From the NCBI RefSeq assembly GCF_000285275.1, contig NZ_CADO01000030.1, positions 1 to 34,734 of the forward strand: DNA of 34,734 bases, written 5' to 3'. The notes under the pieces are model-generated. The model made no database searches, was not told where the DNA came from, and saw only the letters and a program-made list of their open reading frames with translations. Made by a program: the position numbers and the translations under genes. This document shows positions 7,831-16,736 of the stretch, one piece after another. Source of the DNA: Acetobacter pasteurianus subsp. pasteurianus LMG 1262 = NBRC 106471 (GTDB lineage: Bacteria; Pseudomonadota; Alphaproteobacteria; Acetobacterales; Acetobacteraceae). Each line of letters begins with the position of its first letter. Within the stretch, counting starts at the first letter, position 1.

Positions 7831-9011
7831 GGAAGAACACTACGATAGATTTGCAGTTCTTCATTTGTAGGTATGACACGGATTTTTATTTTACTACCTA
7901 ATTTGCTGATAATTGGCGCATGGGCTGCATTAGCGATTTCATCAATCTGCACACCCATCCATGCCAGAGCCTGACAAACATCTGCACGCAGATTTTGATC
8001 ATGCTCCCCAATACCAGCAGTAAACACAATACCGTCCAAACCACCCATAACGGCGGTTAATGCACCAATTTCCTGCACAATCCTGTAAACAAACAGCCCA
8101 AGCGCTTCTGAAATATTCTTACGCTGCACGGCATCCTGACTTTGCGCCAATGTTGCGCGCAAAATACGCATATCGGACGCTACGCCCGAAACACCTAACA
8201 ATCCCGATTGATGATAGAGCGTGGTAACCAGCGTTTTCCAATCTGCTTTTTCAGACTGCACCATGTAAAGCAGAGCACCCGGATCTATCGCGCCGCAGCG
8301 TGTGCCCATCATCAGCCCATCAAGGGCGGAAAACCCCATGGTTGTTTCCACACTTTTACCATGCTGCAGTGCACACAAGCTGGCGCCGCTTCCCAGATGC
8401 GCAATAATAGTACGCCCTTGCGCTAGTGCAGGATCAACCTCTGCCAAGCGGCCTGCAATATAACTGTATGAAATACCATGAAACCCATAACGGCGTATGC
8501 CATGATCTGCATAACGGCGCGGAAGTGGCAGCAACCGTGCCATTTCCGGGATAGTTTGATGAAAAGTGGTATCAAAACAGGCGATCTGCAAAATATCAGG
8601 CCGCTTTTCAAAAATAGCTTTTGCAGGAGCCAACGTAGCCGCCTGATGTAACGGATCAAACGGTGTAAGTTTGTCCAGTTGCTTGAGCGTATCCAGCGTA
8701 ATTTTAACTGGCTGCAGAAATTCTGCCCCGCCATGCACAATCCGGTGCCCTACAGCAAGTACACGCCCTTGGCCGGAATACTGCTCAAACCACTGGAAAA
8801 GATGGCTGTAAATATGCAGCCCCGTTTCCGGCCATTTTTCCTGCGCAAGAAGCTTTCCCTCCGCATCTTTGGCCGTAAACTGAGAGTGATCTGGGAATTC
8901 CTCAATTTCTCCATGCAGCAGAACCTGCGGATCAACCTTGCCCGAGAAAGCGTAAATCGTCAGCTTCAGGCTTGAAGATCCGCTATTAAAAACAACTACT
9001 ACATCCTGCAC
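7809..9011 (-). CDS. ackA: Acetate kinase
   Basis: The product is 400 residues, the usual length. It catalyses acetyl phosphate + ADP to acetate + ATP (reversible) in the cytosol. Family hallmarks are all present: NSGSSSLK at residues 9-16 (phosphate-binding Asn9), GHRIVHGG with Arg90, FDTTFH with Asp147, GFHG with His178, GTRCG with Arg238, and the near-C-terminal TNEE carrying the metal-binding Glu. The usual GFHGTSH reads GFHGISY, a mild change outside the catalytic set. It is the last gene of the five-gene operon, 30 bp after the phosphotransacetylase, so the pair forms the ATP-yielding step behind pyruvate oxidation. The operon terminator starts inside its 3' end. Confidence 0.95.
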   Translation of the reverse strand: MQDVVVVFNSGSSSLKLTIYAFSGKVDPQVLLHGEIEEFPDHSQFTAKDAEGKLLAQEKWPETGLHIYSHLFQWFEQYSGQGRVLAVGHRIVHGGAEFLQPVKITLDTLKQLDKLTPFDPLHQAATLAPAKAIFEKRPDILQIACFDTTFHQTIPEMARLLPLPRRYADHGIRRYGFHGISYSYIAGRLAEVDPALAQGRTIIAHLGSGASLCALQHGKSVETTMGFSALDGLMMGTRCGAIDPGALLYMVQSEKADWKTLVTTLYHQSGLLGVSGVASDMRILRATLAQSQDAVQRKNISEALGLFVYRIVQEIGALTAVMGGLDGIVFTAGIGEHDQNLRADVCQALAWMGVQIDEIANAAHAPIISKLGSKIKIRVIPTNEELQIYRSVLPFLDSGK

Positions 9012-9041
9012 GGATACTCTTCCTTGTTATGCGGCTGTTTT

Positions 9042-10058
9042 TCAGCCCTGCCCACCGGCAAGATGATGAGCATAGAGCGCCCCAATAGCTATAGAAGCCA
9101 GACGCGCCTGCACACTATTTGCTCGGCTGGTAAGTAATACGGGAACAGAAGCCCCCAGAACAATGCCTGCGGAATCTGCGCCAGACATGAAAATCATATT
9201 CTTTGCCAGCATATTGCCGGATTCCAAATCTGGAGCTACCAGAATTTGCGCACGCCCCGCCACGGGGGAAACGATGTTCTTTATTTTTGCAGCTTCAACA
9301 CTTACGGCGTTATCCATAGCCAAAGGGCCATCCAGAACACCGCCTTGTATCTGCCCACGTTCAGCCATCTTGCACAAACATGCGGCATCAACCGTTCCCG
9401 GTATTTTGGAATTAACCGTTTCTACAGCAGAAAGAATAGCCACACGCGGAGCACCCAAACCCAACCCGTTGTGTAGGTCTATCGCGTTTTGAACAATATC
9501 GCGTTTGACATCCAAGTCTGGGAAAATATTGATAGCTGCATCAGTTACAAATACCAAACTCTCATAACCGGGTACAGCCAATACAAAAACATGGCTAATA
9601 CGCCTGTTGGTGCGTAAACCACTATCAGCCTCAACAATGGCATGCATAAAAATATCTGTATGCAGGCTGCCTTTCATTAACGCCTTTACGCGCCCTTCCC
9701 TTACCAAGGCCGTTGCTTTCTGGGCAGCTTCTGCTGGTGTTGCGGCATCAATAAAAACAGCTTTATCCAATGCAATGCCACTTGCCTGCGCCACAGATGT
9801 AATTGTGCCCTTATCGCCTATCAAAACAGGCTCAATAATGTTCCGTTGTGCAGCATCCATTGCACCTTCAAGGGCATGTTGTTCACATGGCCAGACAATA
9901 CCGACAGGCACCTGCCCCGGCAATTGAACAGCGCGTGAGACCAATTGTTCAAACGCCTGATGGCTGGTTGACACTGAACTTCCCGGCATTTCCGCAGTAT
10001 CGTGCGTATATTGTGAAATCTGTGCCTTGCTGGAAAGGATATTGTTTATATCATTCAT
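9042..10058 (-). CDS. pta: Phosphate acetyltransferase (phosphate acetyl/butyryltransferase family)
   Basis: The 338-residue protein has the single catalytic domain of the PTA_PTB family, of the short type related to phosphate butyryltransferases rather than the long E. coli Pta with an N-terminal domain. Recognisable segments include KALMKGSLHTD, where the family binds the CoA/phosphate, SHVFVLAVPGYESLVFVTDAAINIFPD (residues about 154-180), the glycine-rich region near GVLDGPLAMDNAVS, and LVAPDLESGNMLAKNM. It converts acetyl-CoA + phosphate to acetyl phosphate + CoA. A poorly conserved 30-residue N-terminal tail precedes the domain, so the true start could be the Met at residue 24. It sits 8 bp after the DHOD-like gene and 30 bp before ackA, consistent with one transcript. 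Confidence 0.88.
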   Translation of the reverse strand: MNDINNILSSKAQISQYTHDTAEMPGSSVSTSHQAFEQLVSRAVQLPGQVPVGIVWPCEQHALEGAMDAAQRNIIEPVLIGDKGTITSVAQASGIALDKAVFIDAATPAEAAQKATALVREGRVKALMKGSLHTDIFMHAIVEADSGLRTNRRISHVFVLAVPGYESLVFVTDAAINIFPDLDVKRDIVQNAIDLHNGLGLGAPRVAILSAVETVNSKIPGTVDAACLCKMAERGQIQGGVLDGPLAMDNAVSVEAAKIKNIVSPVAGRAQILVAPDLESGNMLAKNMIFMSGADSAGIVLGASVPVLLTSRANSVQARLASIAIGALYAHHLAGGQG

Positions 10059-10066
10059 CTTTACGA

Positions 10067-11077
10067 TTATCCGGCAATGTCAGTGAGATGCGCAGATAAA
10101 ATATGCCTATACTGCGTGCGCAAAAAATCTTCTGCCTGGGCCGCTGTACCTCTGGCTGCCATACGGCCCTTAAATTCCTTTACAGACTCCAAATTCTGCA
10201 TAGACATCCATTCACGCAGTTCATTCAGAAGGGTTGAAATATAATTCGGCCCTTTCTGCAACAGCACTGATGCCACCATGGCTACATCTGCTCCAACCAG
10301 TAGGCATTTAGCAACATCCATGCCGGAATGGACACCGCCAGAAATTGCCAAATCAGCCTGACAACGTTCTGAAAGCAGCGCTGCCCACATAAGCGATAGC
10401 CGCAATTCGTAAGCAGAACTGGGAACAAAATCCACTTCTGCGCTCTCTGTTAAAGAACGCAAGCCGGGCTCGTAAAAACTGTTGAACAGAACAATACCGC
10501 CTGCCCCGTTTTCCGATAACCGTTTCACCATATTGCCCGGTGAGCTGAAAAAGGGAGAAAGCTTAACGCTTACCGGCACCTTAACCTGTGCGCGAACATC
10601 ACGCAGCACCTGTATACAGCGCTCCTCAACCTGCGCACCTGTTTCATCTGGATTGGTTGGCACATGCCAGAAGTTGAGTTCTATAGCAGCCGCGCCCGCC
10701 TGCTCCATATCCTTGGCAAAACGCAGCCAGCCTGCGGGTGTGCAGCCGTTCAGGCTGGCGATAATAGGCACACCAGCCCTTTCTGCTGCACTCCGCAGCA
10801 CTGCCAACCTGCCATCCAGCGGAGAGGCATGATGCATGACGGGAAAATATCCCGCAGCTTCTGGGTGAGAATTTTCTCCCGTTTCCCACAAAGCTGCTTC
10901 TGCCAGTTCCTGCGCCTGAATATCTTCTTCAAACACAGATGCCATCACAATGGCAGAGGCACCGGCATCTACCACACGCAAAATGTCTTCCAGATCTGCC
11001 GTTAAAGGGGACGCCGAAGCCACGACGGGGTGAGCCAATTCCAGCCCAAGATAGTTTGTACGCATATCCATTGCCAT
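10067..11077 (-). CDS. Dihydroorotate-dehydrogenase-like FMN protein
   Basis: This 336-residue TIM-barrel protein is of the dihydroorotate dehydrogenase-like family often found beside nifJ-type pyruvate:ferredoxin oxidoreductase genes. It opens MAMDMRTNYLGLELAHPVVASASPLT, like true class 1 enzymes, and has late barrel segments VKLSPFFS, GGVHSG and GADVAMVASVLL that suit FMN phosphate binding. The position of the catalytic Cys/Ser motif (NxSCPN) instead reads ELNFWHVPT, so the usual active-site base is missing and pyrimidine synthesis is unlikely. GGGAG just upstream supports a start at 11077 (or 11071); a longer frame starting at 11113 would overlap nifJ. It lies 17 bp after nifJ and 8 bp before pta. 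Its function is unknown; a redox or assembly role for PFOR is an inference from position. Confidence 0.85.
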   Translation of the reverse strand: MAMDMRTNYLGLELAHPVVASASPLTADLEDILRVVDAGASAIVMASVFEEDIQAQELAEAALWETGENSHPEAAGYFPVMHHASPLDGRLAVLRSAAERAGVPIIASLNGCTPAGWLRFAKDMEQAGAAAIELNFWHVPTNPDETGAQVEERCIQVLRDVRAQVKVPVSVKLSPFFSSPGNMVKRLSENGAGGIVLFNSFYEPGLRSLTESAEVDFVPSSAYELRLSLMWAALLSERCQADLAISGGVHSGMDVAKCLLVGADVAMVASVLLQKGPNYISTLLNELREWMSMQNLESVKEFKGRMAARGTAAQAEDFLRTQYRHILSAHLTDIAG

Positions 11078-11094
11078 AATGCTCCCGTATCGCC

Positions 11095-14000
11095 TCAGTT
11101 CACATCTTCCCAATGGGGGAGGAAGCGGCTGCCATCACGGGCGGCCATATCTTCGTAAATCCGGTAGCGTTCATCGGCTGCCGCCTGTGCCTGATGCAAC
11201 AGATGCGCAGCACTTTCTGGATGTGTACGGGTGAGCGTTTTGTAACGCAGTTCCCGATACGCATAGTCTTCCAACGAAATACGTGGACGGGTTGAATCAA
11301 GCCGGAACGGATTAAGCCCACTTTTGCGCATGGTGGGATCAAACCGGAACAATGGCCAATACCCCGAGGCAACGGCTCGTGCCTGCTGCTTCATGCCTGT
11401 ACGCATATCTATGCCATGCGCAATACACTGCGAATACGCCAGAATAAGAGATGGCCCCTCATATGCCTCTGCTTCCCGCATGGCGATAATGGCCTGCTCC
11501 GGGTTAGCCCCTAGCGCAATCTGGGCCACATACACATTGCCGTAAGCAATGGTTTGCAAAGCCAGATCCTTACGCGGCACACGTTTGCCACCTGCCGCAA
11601 ATTTGGCAGAGGCACCCAGCGGTGTTGCTTTGGAGGATTGCCCACCGGTGTTGGAATACACCTCTGTATCCAGCACAATCACGTTTACATTGCGCCCCTG
11701 TGCCAACACATGGTCTAGGCCGCCGTAATCAATATCGTATGCCCAGCCATCGCCCCCAACAATCCAGATGGAGCGGCGGATCAGAAAATCTGCCACAGAA
11801 AGTAGCATGGCGGCATCTGGTGTATTTACACCGGCCAACTTGCTCCGCAGCGCGCTCACACGCTCACGCTGGAGCGCAAATTCACTTTCCGTAATCTGGG
11901 TGGCGTTCATAATGGCTGTTGCCAGATCCTGCCCCACAATATCAGCTTGTTTTTGCAGCAGTTGTCGTGCCAGAGATTCCTGCTTATCTGCGGCCAGACG
12001 GAAGCCTAGGCCAAATTCCGCATTATCTTCAAACAGGGAGTTCGACCAAGCCACCCCACGCCCCTGGGCGTTGGATTTCCATGCATGTGCTGGAGTATTC
12101 CCCGCATAAATGGCCGAACAACCTGTTGCGTTGGCAATCTGCAACCTATCCCCAAACAACTGGGAGATGAGTTTCAGGTAAGGTGTTTCACCACACCCGG
12201 CGCAGGCACCACTGAATTCAAACAGAGGCTCCAGAAACTGCACGCCGCGCACGTTGGCTTCGTTGATCGCGGCGCGGTCTACTTCTGGAAGGTGTTCAAA
12301 AAACGCGATATTCCCGCGTTCCTGTTCCAGAATAGGCAGCTTTTCTCCCATATTGATGGCACGTGTTTCTCCATCCGGGTTAATTGCCGGGCAGTTTTCA
12401 ACACACACACCACAACCCGTGCAATCTTCTACATAAAACTGGAGCGTAAAGCGGGAATCTGGATAACCACGTGCATTCACTGGAGCTGATTTAAAGCTTT
12501 CCGGCGCACCTTCCAGATCCTTTTCTTCGTATGTTTTGGCACGGATGACACTATGCGGACATACGATACTGCATTGCCCGCACTGGATACATGTATCCGG
12601 GTTCCAGATTGGCACTTCTACCGCAATATTGCGTTTTTCGTACTGAGTTGTACCACCGGGGAAAGTGCCGTCTGCCGGAATACGGCTTACAGGAATACTC
12701 TCTCCCCTACCCGCCATAATTTCTGCTGTAACCTGCTGCACAAACAACGGGGCAGATGCAGGCACAACCGGCGGCATAGGCAATGTGCCATCTGCCTTGG
12801 CAGGCACAGCTACTTCATGCAAGGCCGCCACTGCGGCATCCACTGCACGAAAGTTAAGCTGCACAACGCTATCACCCTTTGCGCCATATGTTTTCTGAAT
12901 AGACTTTTTGATTTCAGAAATAGCTTCATCAGGCGGCAAAACATTGGAGAGATGGAAGAAGCATGTTTGCAAAATAGTATTCACGCGCGGCCCCAAGCCA
13001 AGCTTAAGCGCAACGTCTGAAGCATCAATGACAAAAAAACGTAGCTTTTTATCAACAATCTGATCCTGCACCTTGCGCGGAAGCTGCTCCCAGACCTTGT
13101 CTGCCGCATACGGGCTGTTCAGCAGAAATGTGGCCCCATTATTGGCAGCACCCAGAACATCGCGCCGGAACAGAAAATCGAACTTATGGCAGGCTACAAA
13201 ATCTGCATGGCGTATAAGATATGGTGCCTCAATGGGGGATTTACCAAACCGTAGGTGAGATGCCGTTTCGGCCCCAGACTTGTGGGAATCATAATCAAAA
13301 TAAGCCTGCGCATACCATCCCGGTTTTTCACTCAGGATTTTAACGCTGTTCTTATTAGCCCCCACTGTGCCATCCGCACCAAGGCCATAGAACAGGCAGC
13401 GCACAGTGCTTTCTGGTTCTATGTCGAAAGTTTCATCATATTCCAGATGCGTGTGGGAAACATCATCAATAATCCCCACTGTAAAATGGTTTTTGGGTGT
13501 GGGTTTCTTTAATTCATCAAAAACAGCTCGCGCCATAGCCGGGCTGAAATCACGCGAGGACAGGCCATAGCGCCCACCAATTACGCGCGGCATATGTGGG
13601 AACTGACCATTCCCCACCCCTTCTGCCAACACGCTTACAACATCTGCATGCAGAGGCTCCATAGGGGCACCAGGTTCTTTGGTGCGATCTAACACTGCAA
13701 TGGATTTTACGCTTGCGGGCAAGGTTTTTAGAAAATGCTCGGCTGAGAATGGTCTAAACAGACGCACCTGCAACGCGCCTACTTTTTCACCCTGTGCGTT
13801 CAACCACTTGGCTGTTTCCCGCACGACTTCGGAGCCGGAGCCCATGGAAATAACCACGCGCTCCGCATCTGGCGCACCTGAGTAATGAAACAGATCGTAT
13901 TGGCGGCCAGTAAGAGACGCAAATTTGTTCATGGCTTCCTGCACAATGGCAGGTACGCGCTCATAAAACGGATTAACGGCTTCTCTCGTCTGGAAATAGG

Positions 14001-14670
14001 TATCCGGGTTTTGCCACGTGCCACGAATAAACGGATGTTCCGGGTTAAGCGCCCGTTGCCGATGCGCATGCACCAGCCGATCATCTATCATCTGGCGGAT
14101 AACATCATCCGACACTACAGAAAGGCTGTTGTATTCGTGCGATGTACGAAAACCATCTGCAAAATGGATAAAGGGAATACGTGAAGCCAAAGTGGCTGCC
14201 TGCGCAACCAACGCCAGATCGTGGGATTCCTGCACAGAACCCGCACCCAACATGGCAAACCCTGTTGTGCGGGTAGCCATGATATCCTGATGATCACCAA
14301 AAATGGAGGAAGCACCCGCTGCCAGTGCACGTGCAGCGACATAGAAAACAGTTGATGTCAGCTCACCTGCAATTTTGAACATGTTGGGCAGCATGAGCAT
14401 AAGGCCCTGAGAGGCCGTAAATGTTGTAGTGAGCGCTCCAGTTTGCAAAGCCCCATGCACACACCCGGCAGCCCCGCCTTCTGCCTGCATTTCCTGCACA
14501 ACAGGTACTTCACCCCAGATATTCTGCACACCTTGGTCAGACCACGTATCTGCCAGTTCCGCCATGGGGGATGAAGGCGTGATGGGATAAATCGCACATA
14601 CTTCGTTCACACGGTAAGCAATATGCGCAACAGATGTATTGCCATCCATTGTCTGGAGTTGTTCGGTCAT
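11095..14670 (-). CDS. nifJ: Pyruvate:ferredoxin (flavodoxin) oxidoreductase
   Basis: This single-chain PFOR of 1191 residues matches the usual fused length. It oxidises pyruvate + CoA to acetyl-CoA + CO2 and reduces two ferredoxins or flavodoxin. Order of parts: alpha domain with AIYPITPSSPMAE near the start; gamma domain around 420-620 (GLGADGTVGANKNSVKI begins it); a two-cluster ferredoxin domain with CIQCGQCSIVCP (about 690) and CTGCGVCVENCP (about 745); then the TPP/beta domain with CAGCGE (about 822) and GGDGWAYDIDYGGLDH followed by SNTGGQSSK (about 975-1010). The start at 14670 has GGAGA six bases upstream; 18 further in-frame codons overlap the preceding gene. It is the core of the operon. 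No ferredoxin gene is adjacent. Confidence 0.96.
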   Translation of the reverse strand: MTEQLQTMDGNTSVAHIAYRVNEVCAIYPITPSSPMAELADTWSDQGVQNIWGEVPVVQEMQAEGGAAGCVHGALQTGALTTTFTASQGLMLMLPNMFKIAGELTSTVFYVAARALAAGASSIFGDHQDIMATRTTGFAMLGAGSVQESHDLALVAQAATLASRIPFIHFADGFRTSHEYNSLSVVSDDVIRQMIDDRLVHAHRQRALNPEHPFIRGTWQNPDTYFQTREAVNPFYERVPAIVQEAMNKFASLTGRQYDLFHYSGAPDAERVVISMGSGSEVVRETAKWLNAQGEKVGALQVRLFRPFSAEHFLKTLPASVKSIAVLDRTKEPGAPMEPLHADVVSVLAEGVGNGQFPHMPRVIGGRYGLSSRDFSPAMARAVFDELKKPTPKNHFTVGIIDDVSHTHLEYDETFDIEPESTVRCLFYGLGADGTVGANKNSVKILSEKPGWYAQAYFDYDSHKSGAETASHLRFGKSPIEAPYLIRHADFVACHKFDFLFRRDVLGAANNGATFLLNSPYAADKVWEQLPRKVQDQIVDKKLRFFVIDASDVALKLGLGPRVNTILQTCFFHLSNVLPPDEAISEIKKSIQKTYGAKGDSVVQLNFRAVDAAVAALHEVAVPAKADGTLPMPPVVPASAPLFVQQVTAEIMAGRGESIPVSRIPADGTFPGGTTQYEKRNIAVEVPIWNPDTCIQCGQCSIVCPHSVIRAKTYEEKDLEGAPESFKSAPVNARGYPDSRFTLQFYVEDCTGCGVCVENCPAINPDGETRAINMGEKLPILEQERGNIAFFEHLPEVDRAAINEANVRGVQFLEPLFEFSGACAGCGETPYLKLISQLFGDRLQIANATGCSAIYAGNTPAHAWKSNAQGRGVAWSNSLFEDNAEFGLGFRLAADKQESLARQLLQKQADIVGQDLATAIMNATQITESEFALQRERVSALRSKLAGVNTPDAAMLLSVADFLIRRSIWIVGGDGWAYDIDYGGLDHVLAQGRNVNVIVLDTEVYSNTGGQSSKATPLGASAKFAAGGKRVPRKDLALQTIAYGNVYVAQIALGANPEQAIIAMREAEAYEGPSLILAYSQCIAHGIDMRTGMKQQARAVASGYWPLFRFDPTMRKSGLNPFRLDSTRPRISLEDYAYRELRYKTLTRTHPESAAHLLHQAQAAADERYRIYEDMAARDGSRFLPHWEDVN

Positions 14671-14683
14671 GACATTCTCCATT

Positions 14684-16381
14684 TTATGCACGCACCTTAA
14701 AGCGTGCTGGCATAACAGGCTCACCCAAACTTCCCTTGGCAGGCGTGGCCTCTACTGGTTCGGGGTCCATCTCAATGGCATGGCAGGGGCACTGTTCCGC
14801 ACAAACCGCACAGCCGGTGCACATATCTATGGCAACGTCATATCCCTTCCCCGGCCCTAGCCGTGTAATGGCTTGTTCTGGGCAGGATGCATAGCAATTG
14901 TCACACTCAAAACAGTTCCCGCAGGAAAGGCATCTACCAGCTTCATAACGCGCTGTTTTTTCATCCAAACCGGCAAATATTTCATCAAACCCGGACCGCT
15001 CCGTTAAGGGGCGCTCTGGCTGCCTGCTTCGGTCTGCCTGCGCGTAATCAGGCAGATGCAACATATCAAATGAAACAAGGGGATGCGCTGGAGGATGCAC
15101 ATAACGCTGCCCGGCCAAATAAGCATTGATAGCACGCGCAGCAAGCTTGCCGTGGCCTGTTGCGGTTGTCATGGTGCGTGCGCCGCCTATGCAGTCTCCT
15201 CCTGCAAAATACCCTTCCTGCCCTGTCATGAGGGTTGAGGCATCTACTGCAACAGTATCATTTTTATTTATGTTGATAGCAGACGCTGTTTTGAGCAATG
15301 CTAGATCACTATGCTGCCCAACAGCCATAACCATTGCATCTGCGGGTAAATGCGTGGTCTGCCCTGTGGGCGTTACTGTGCCATCTGGGTTCATGGTCAC
15401 TTTTTCAACCGTTACCCCATCTGCGCCAAAATGGTCAGCAACGCTCAGCCACTCAATCTTAACCCCTTCTGCAAATGCGGCCTCAGCTTCACTTGGCAGG
15501 GCTTCCATGTGTTTAGGATCATAACGGAAAATCAAAACCGTATCTTTGGCACCCAAACGTTCTGCTGTGCGGGCGGCATCCATTGCCACGTTGCCGCCAC
15601 CAACAATGGCAACGGTGCGGCCTAGCTGGGGCTTTTCACCTTTGCTTACTTCATCCAGCAAGCTCACAGCATCCACCAACTTTTTACCATCTGTTGCGGG
15701 AATATTGAGGTGGTTGCCCAACTGGGCACCTACAGCCACAAATACGGCATCAAACCCACCCTGCTGGCGCGCCTGCGCAACATCATCAACCCTTACACCA
15801 CATCGCAGCGTAACATTCGGCATGGAGGTTATTCTGGCCATTTCATCTTTAAGAGGTTGCCGCGGCAACCTGTACGCCGGGATGCCATGCATCATCATCC
15901 CACCAGGTTCTGCAGCAGCCTCATGTATTTCAACCTGATGCCCCAATCTGGCAAGATGATAGGCACAAGAAAGCCCCGCAGGCCCGCTGCCTATAACCAG
16001 CACCTTTTTGCCTGTGGATGGAGCGGGCTGGAAACTCCAGCCATTCTGCACGGCCAAATCACCCAAAAACCGTTCTACAGCATGAATGGAGACTGCATCA
16101 TCCAAACTGCCTCGGTTACATCCACCTTCACACGGATGATAGCAGGCCCTGCCATGCACGGCTGGCATCGGGTTATTTTCTGTAAGTGCGCGCCATGCCT
16201 TTTCATAATCTCCGGCCTGTGCATGCGCCAACCAGCCTTGAATATCTTCCCCCGCAGGGCAGGCATGGTTACAGGGGGGTAGAAAGTGTTTGTAAACCGG
16301 TCTTTGCCATCGAGAACTTCCAACACCCCTACGTGTTGTGTTCTGCATGACCTGTGTCATGTCGTGCAGCTTTATCGTCAT
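14684..16381 (-). CDS. GltD-like FAD/NAD(P) oxidoreductase with extra C-terminal ferredoxin domain
   Basis: The product is 565 residues. The N-terminus (residues about 37-88) has the Cys pattern CNHAC..CYHPCEGGC of the Fe-S domain found in glutamate synthase small subunits and NfnB. An FAD site follows (VLVIGSGPAGLSCAYH, 127-142), then an NAD(P) site (VAIVGGGNVAMDAARTA) and the second FAD motif GYFAGGDC. A C-terminal ferredoxin-type domain has CLSCGNCFECDNCYASCP and CTGCAVCAEQCPC. There is no glutamate synthase large subunit nearby, so glutamate synthesis is unlikely. As first gene of the operon, 13 bp before nifJ, it plausibly moves electrons between reduced ferredoxin (or PFOR directly) and NAD(P)H; this is inference. 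A GGGGGAAAG ribosome site supports the start at 16381 over one 19 codons upstream. Confidence 0.88.
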   Translation of the reverse strand: MTIKLHDMTQVMQNTTRRGVGSSRWQRPVYKHFLPPCNHACPAGEDIQGWLAHAQAGDYEKAWRALTENNPMPAVHGRACYHPCEGGCNRGSLDDAVSIHAVERFLGDLAVQNGWSFQPAPSTGKKVLVIGSGPAGLSCAYHLARLGHQVEIHEAAAEPGGMMMHGIPAYRLPRQPLKDEMARITSMPNVTLRCGVRVDDVAQARQQGGFDAVFVAVGAQLGNHLNIPATDGKKLVDAVSLLDEVSKGEKPQLGRTVAIVGGGNVAMDAARTAERLGAKDTVLIFRYDPKHMEALPSEAEAAFAEGVKIEWLSVADHFGADGVTVEKVTMNPDGTVTPTGQTTHLPADAMVMAVGQHSDLALLKTASAININKNDTVAVDASTLMTGQEGYFAGGDCIGGARTMTTATGHGKLAARAINAYLAGQRYVHPPAHPLVSFDMLHLPDYAQADRSRQPERPLTERSGFDEIFAGLDEKTARYEAGRCLSCGNCFECDNCYASCPEQAITRLGPGKGYDVAIDMCTGCAVCAEQCPCHAIEMDPEPVEATPAKGSLGEPVMPARFKVRA

Positions 16382-16736
16382 GTAAGCTTTCCCCCGCCCC
16401 CGTAGCCATTGAACTGGCCGTACGCATGCAACGCGCATTTACGGAACAGATTGCTGAAACACGAGCATGAACCGCAATGCGCTGTATGCAGGAAGCCAAA
16501 AATCGAATAATACGTCAACTTTAAATTGATGAAATTATTTTCTTATTTGAATTCTCTTTCTTGCAAATAATTTTCATTAAAAATAATTTTTCGTCGATAA
16601 TTCCTATTCATAAAGAAAATAAGAACCAAAATAGTTCTGTATCATCCGAAAAAACTAACTTGACATATTGGTCATTTTTTAAGATCCCTCACAAAAGTCT
16701 TTTTGTTTCTGTTAAAATAAGGAGCATAGCTACAAC
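16382..16736. other. Divergent intergenic region upstream of the acetate operon and EF-hand gene
   Basis: This gap of about 355 bp changes from ordinary composition near the operon to very A+T-rich sequence from about 16500. A near-palindrome, TCAACTTTAAATTGA (16515-16529), and a TTGACG hexamer on the minus strand may belong to the operon promoter, but no matching -10 box was found at standard spacing. TTGACA at 16660-16665 on the plus strand likewise lacks a good partner. No small gene or RNA could be supported. Confidence 0.4.

Noticed and set aside
10067-11077. Annotation as pyrD, pyrimidine biosynthesis
   Set aside because: The catalytic Cys/Ser loop is replaced and the gene sits inside a PFOR operon.
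14684-16381. Annotation as glutamate synthase small subunit
   Set aside because: There is no large subunit beside it and it has an extra C-terminal ferredoxin domain, so the GltD name would mislead.
16515-16529. Near-palindrome TCAACTTTAAATTGA upstream of the PFOR operon as an FNR site
   Set aside because: The half-sites are in the wrong order and spacing for FNR (TTGAT must come first). It could be another operator, but no regulator can be named.
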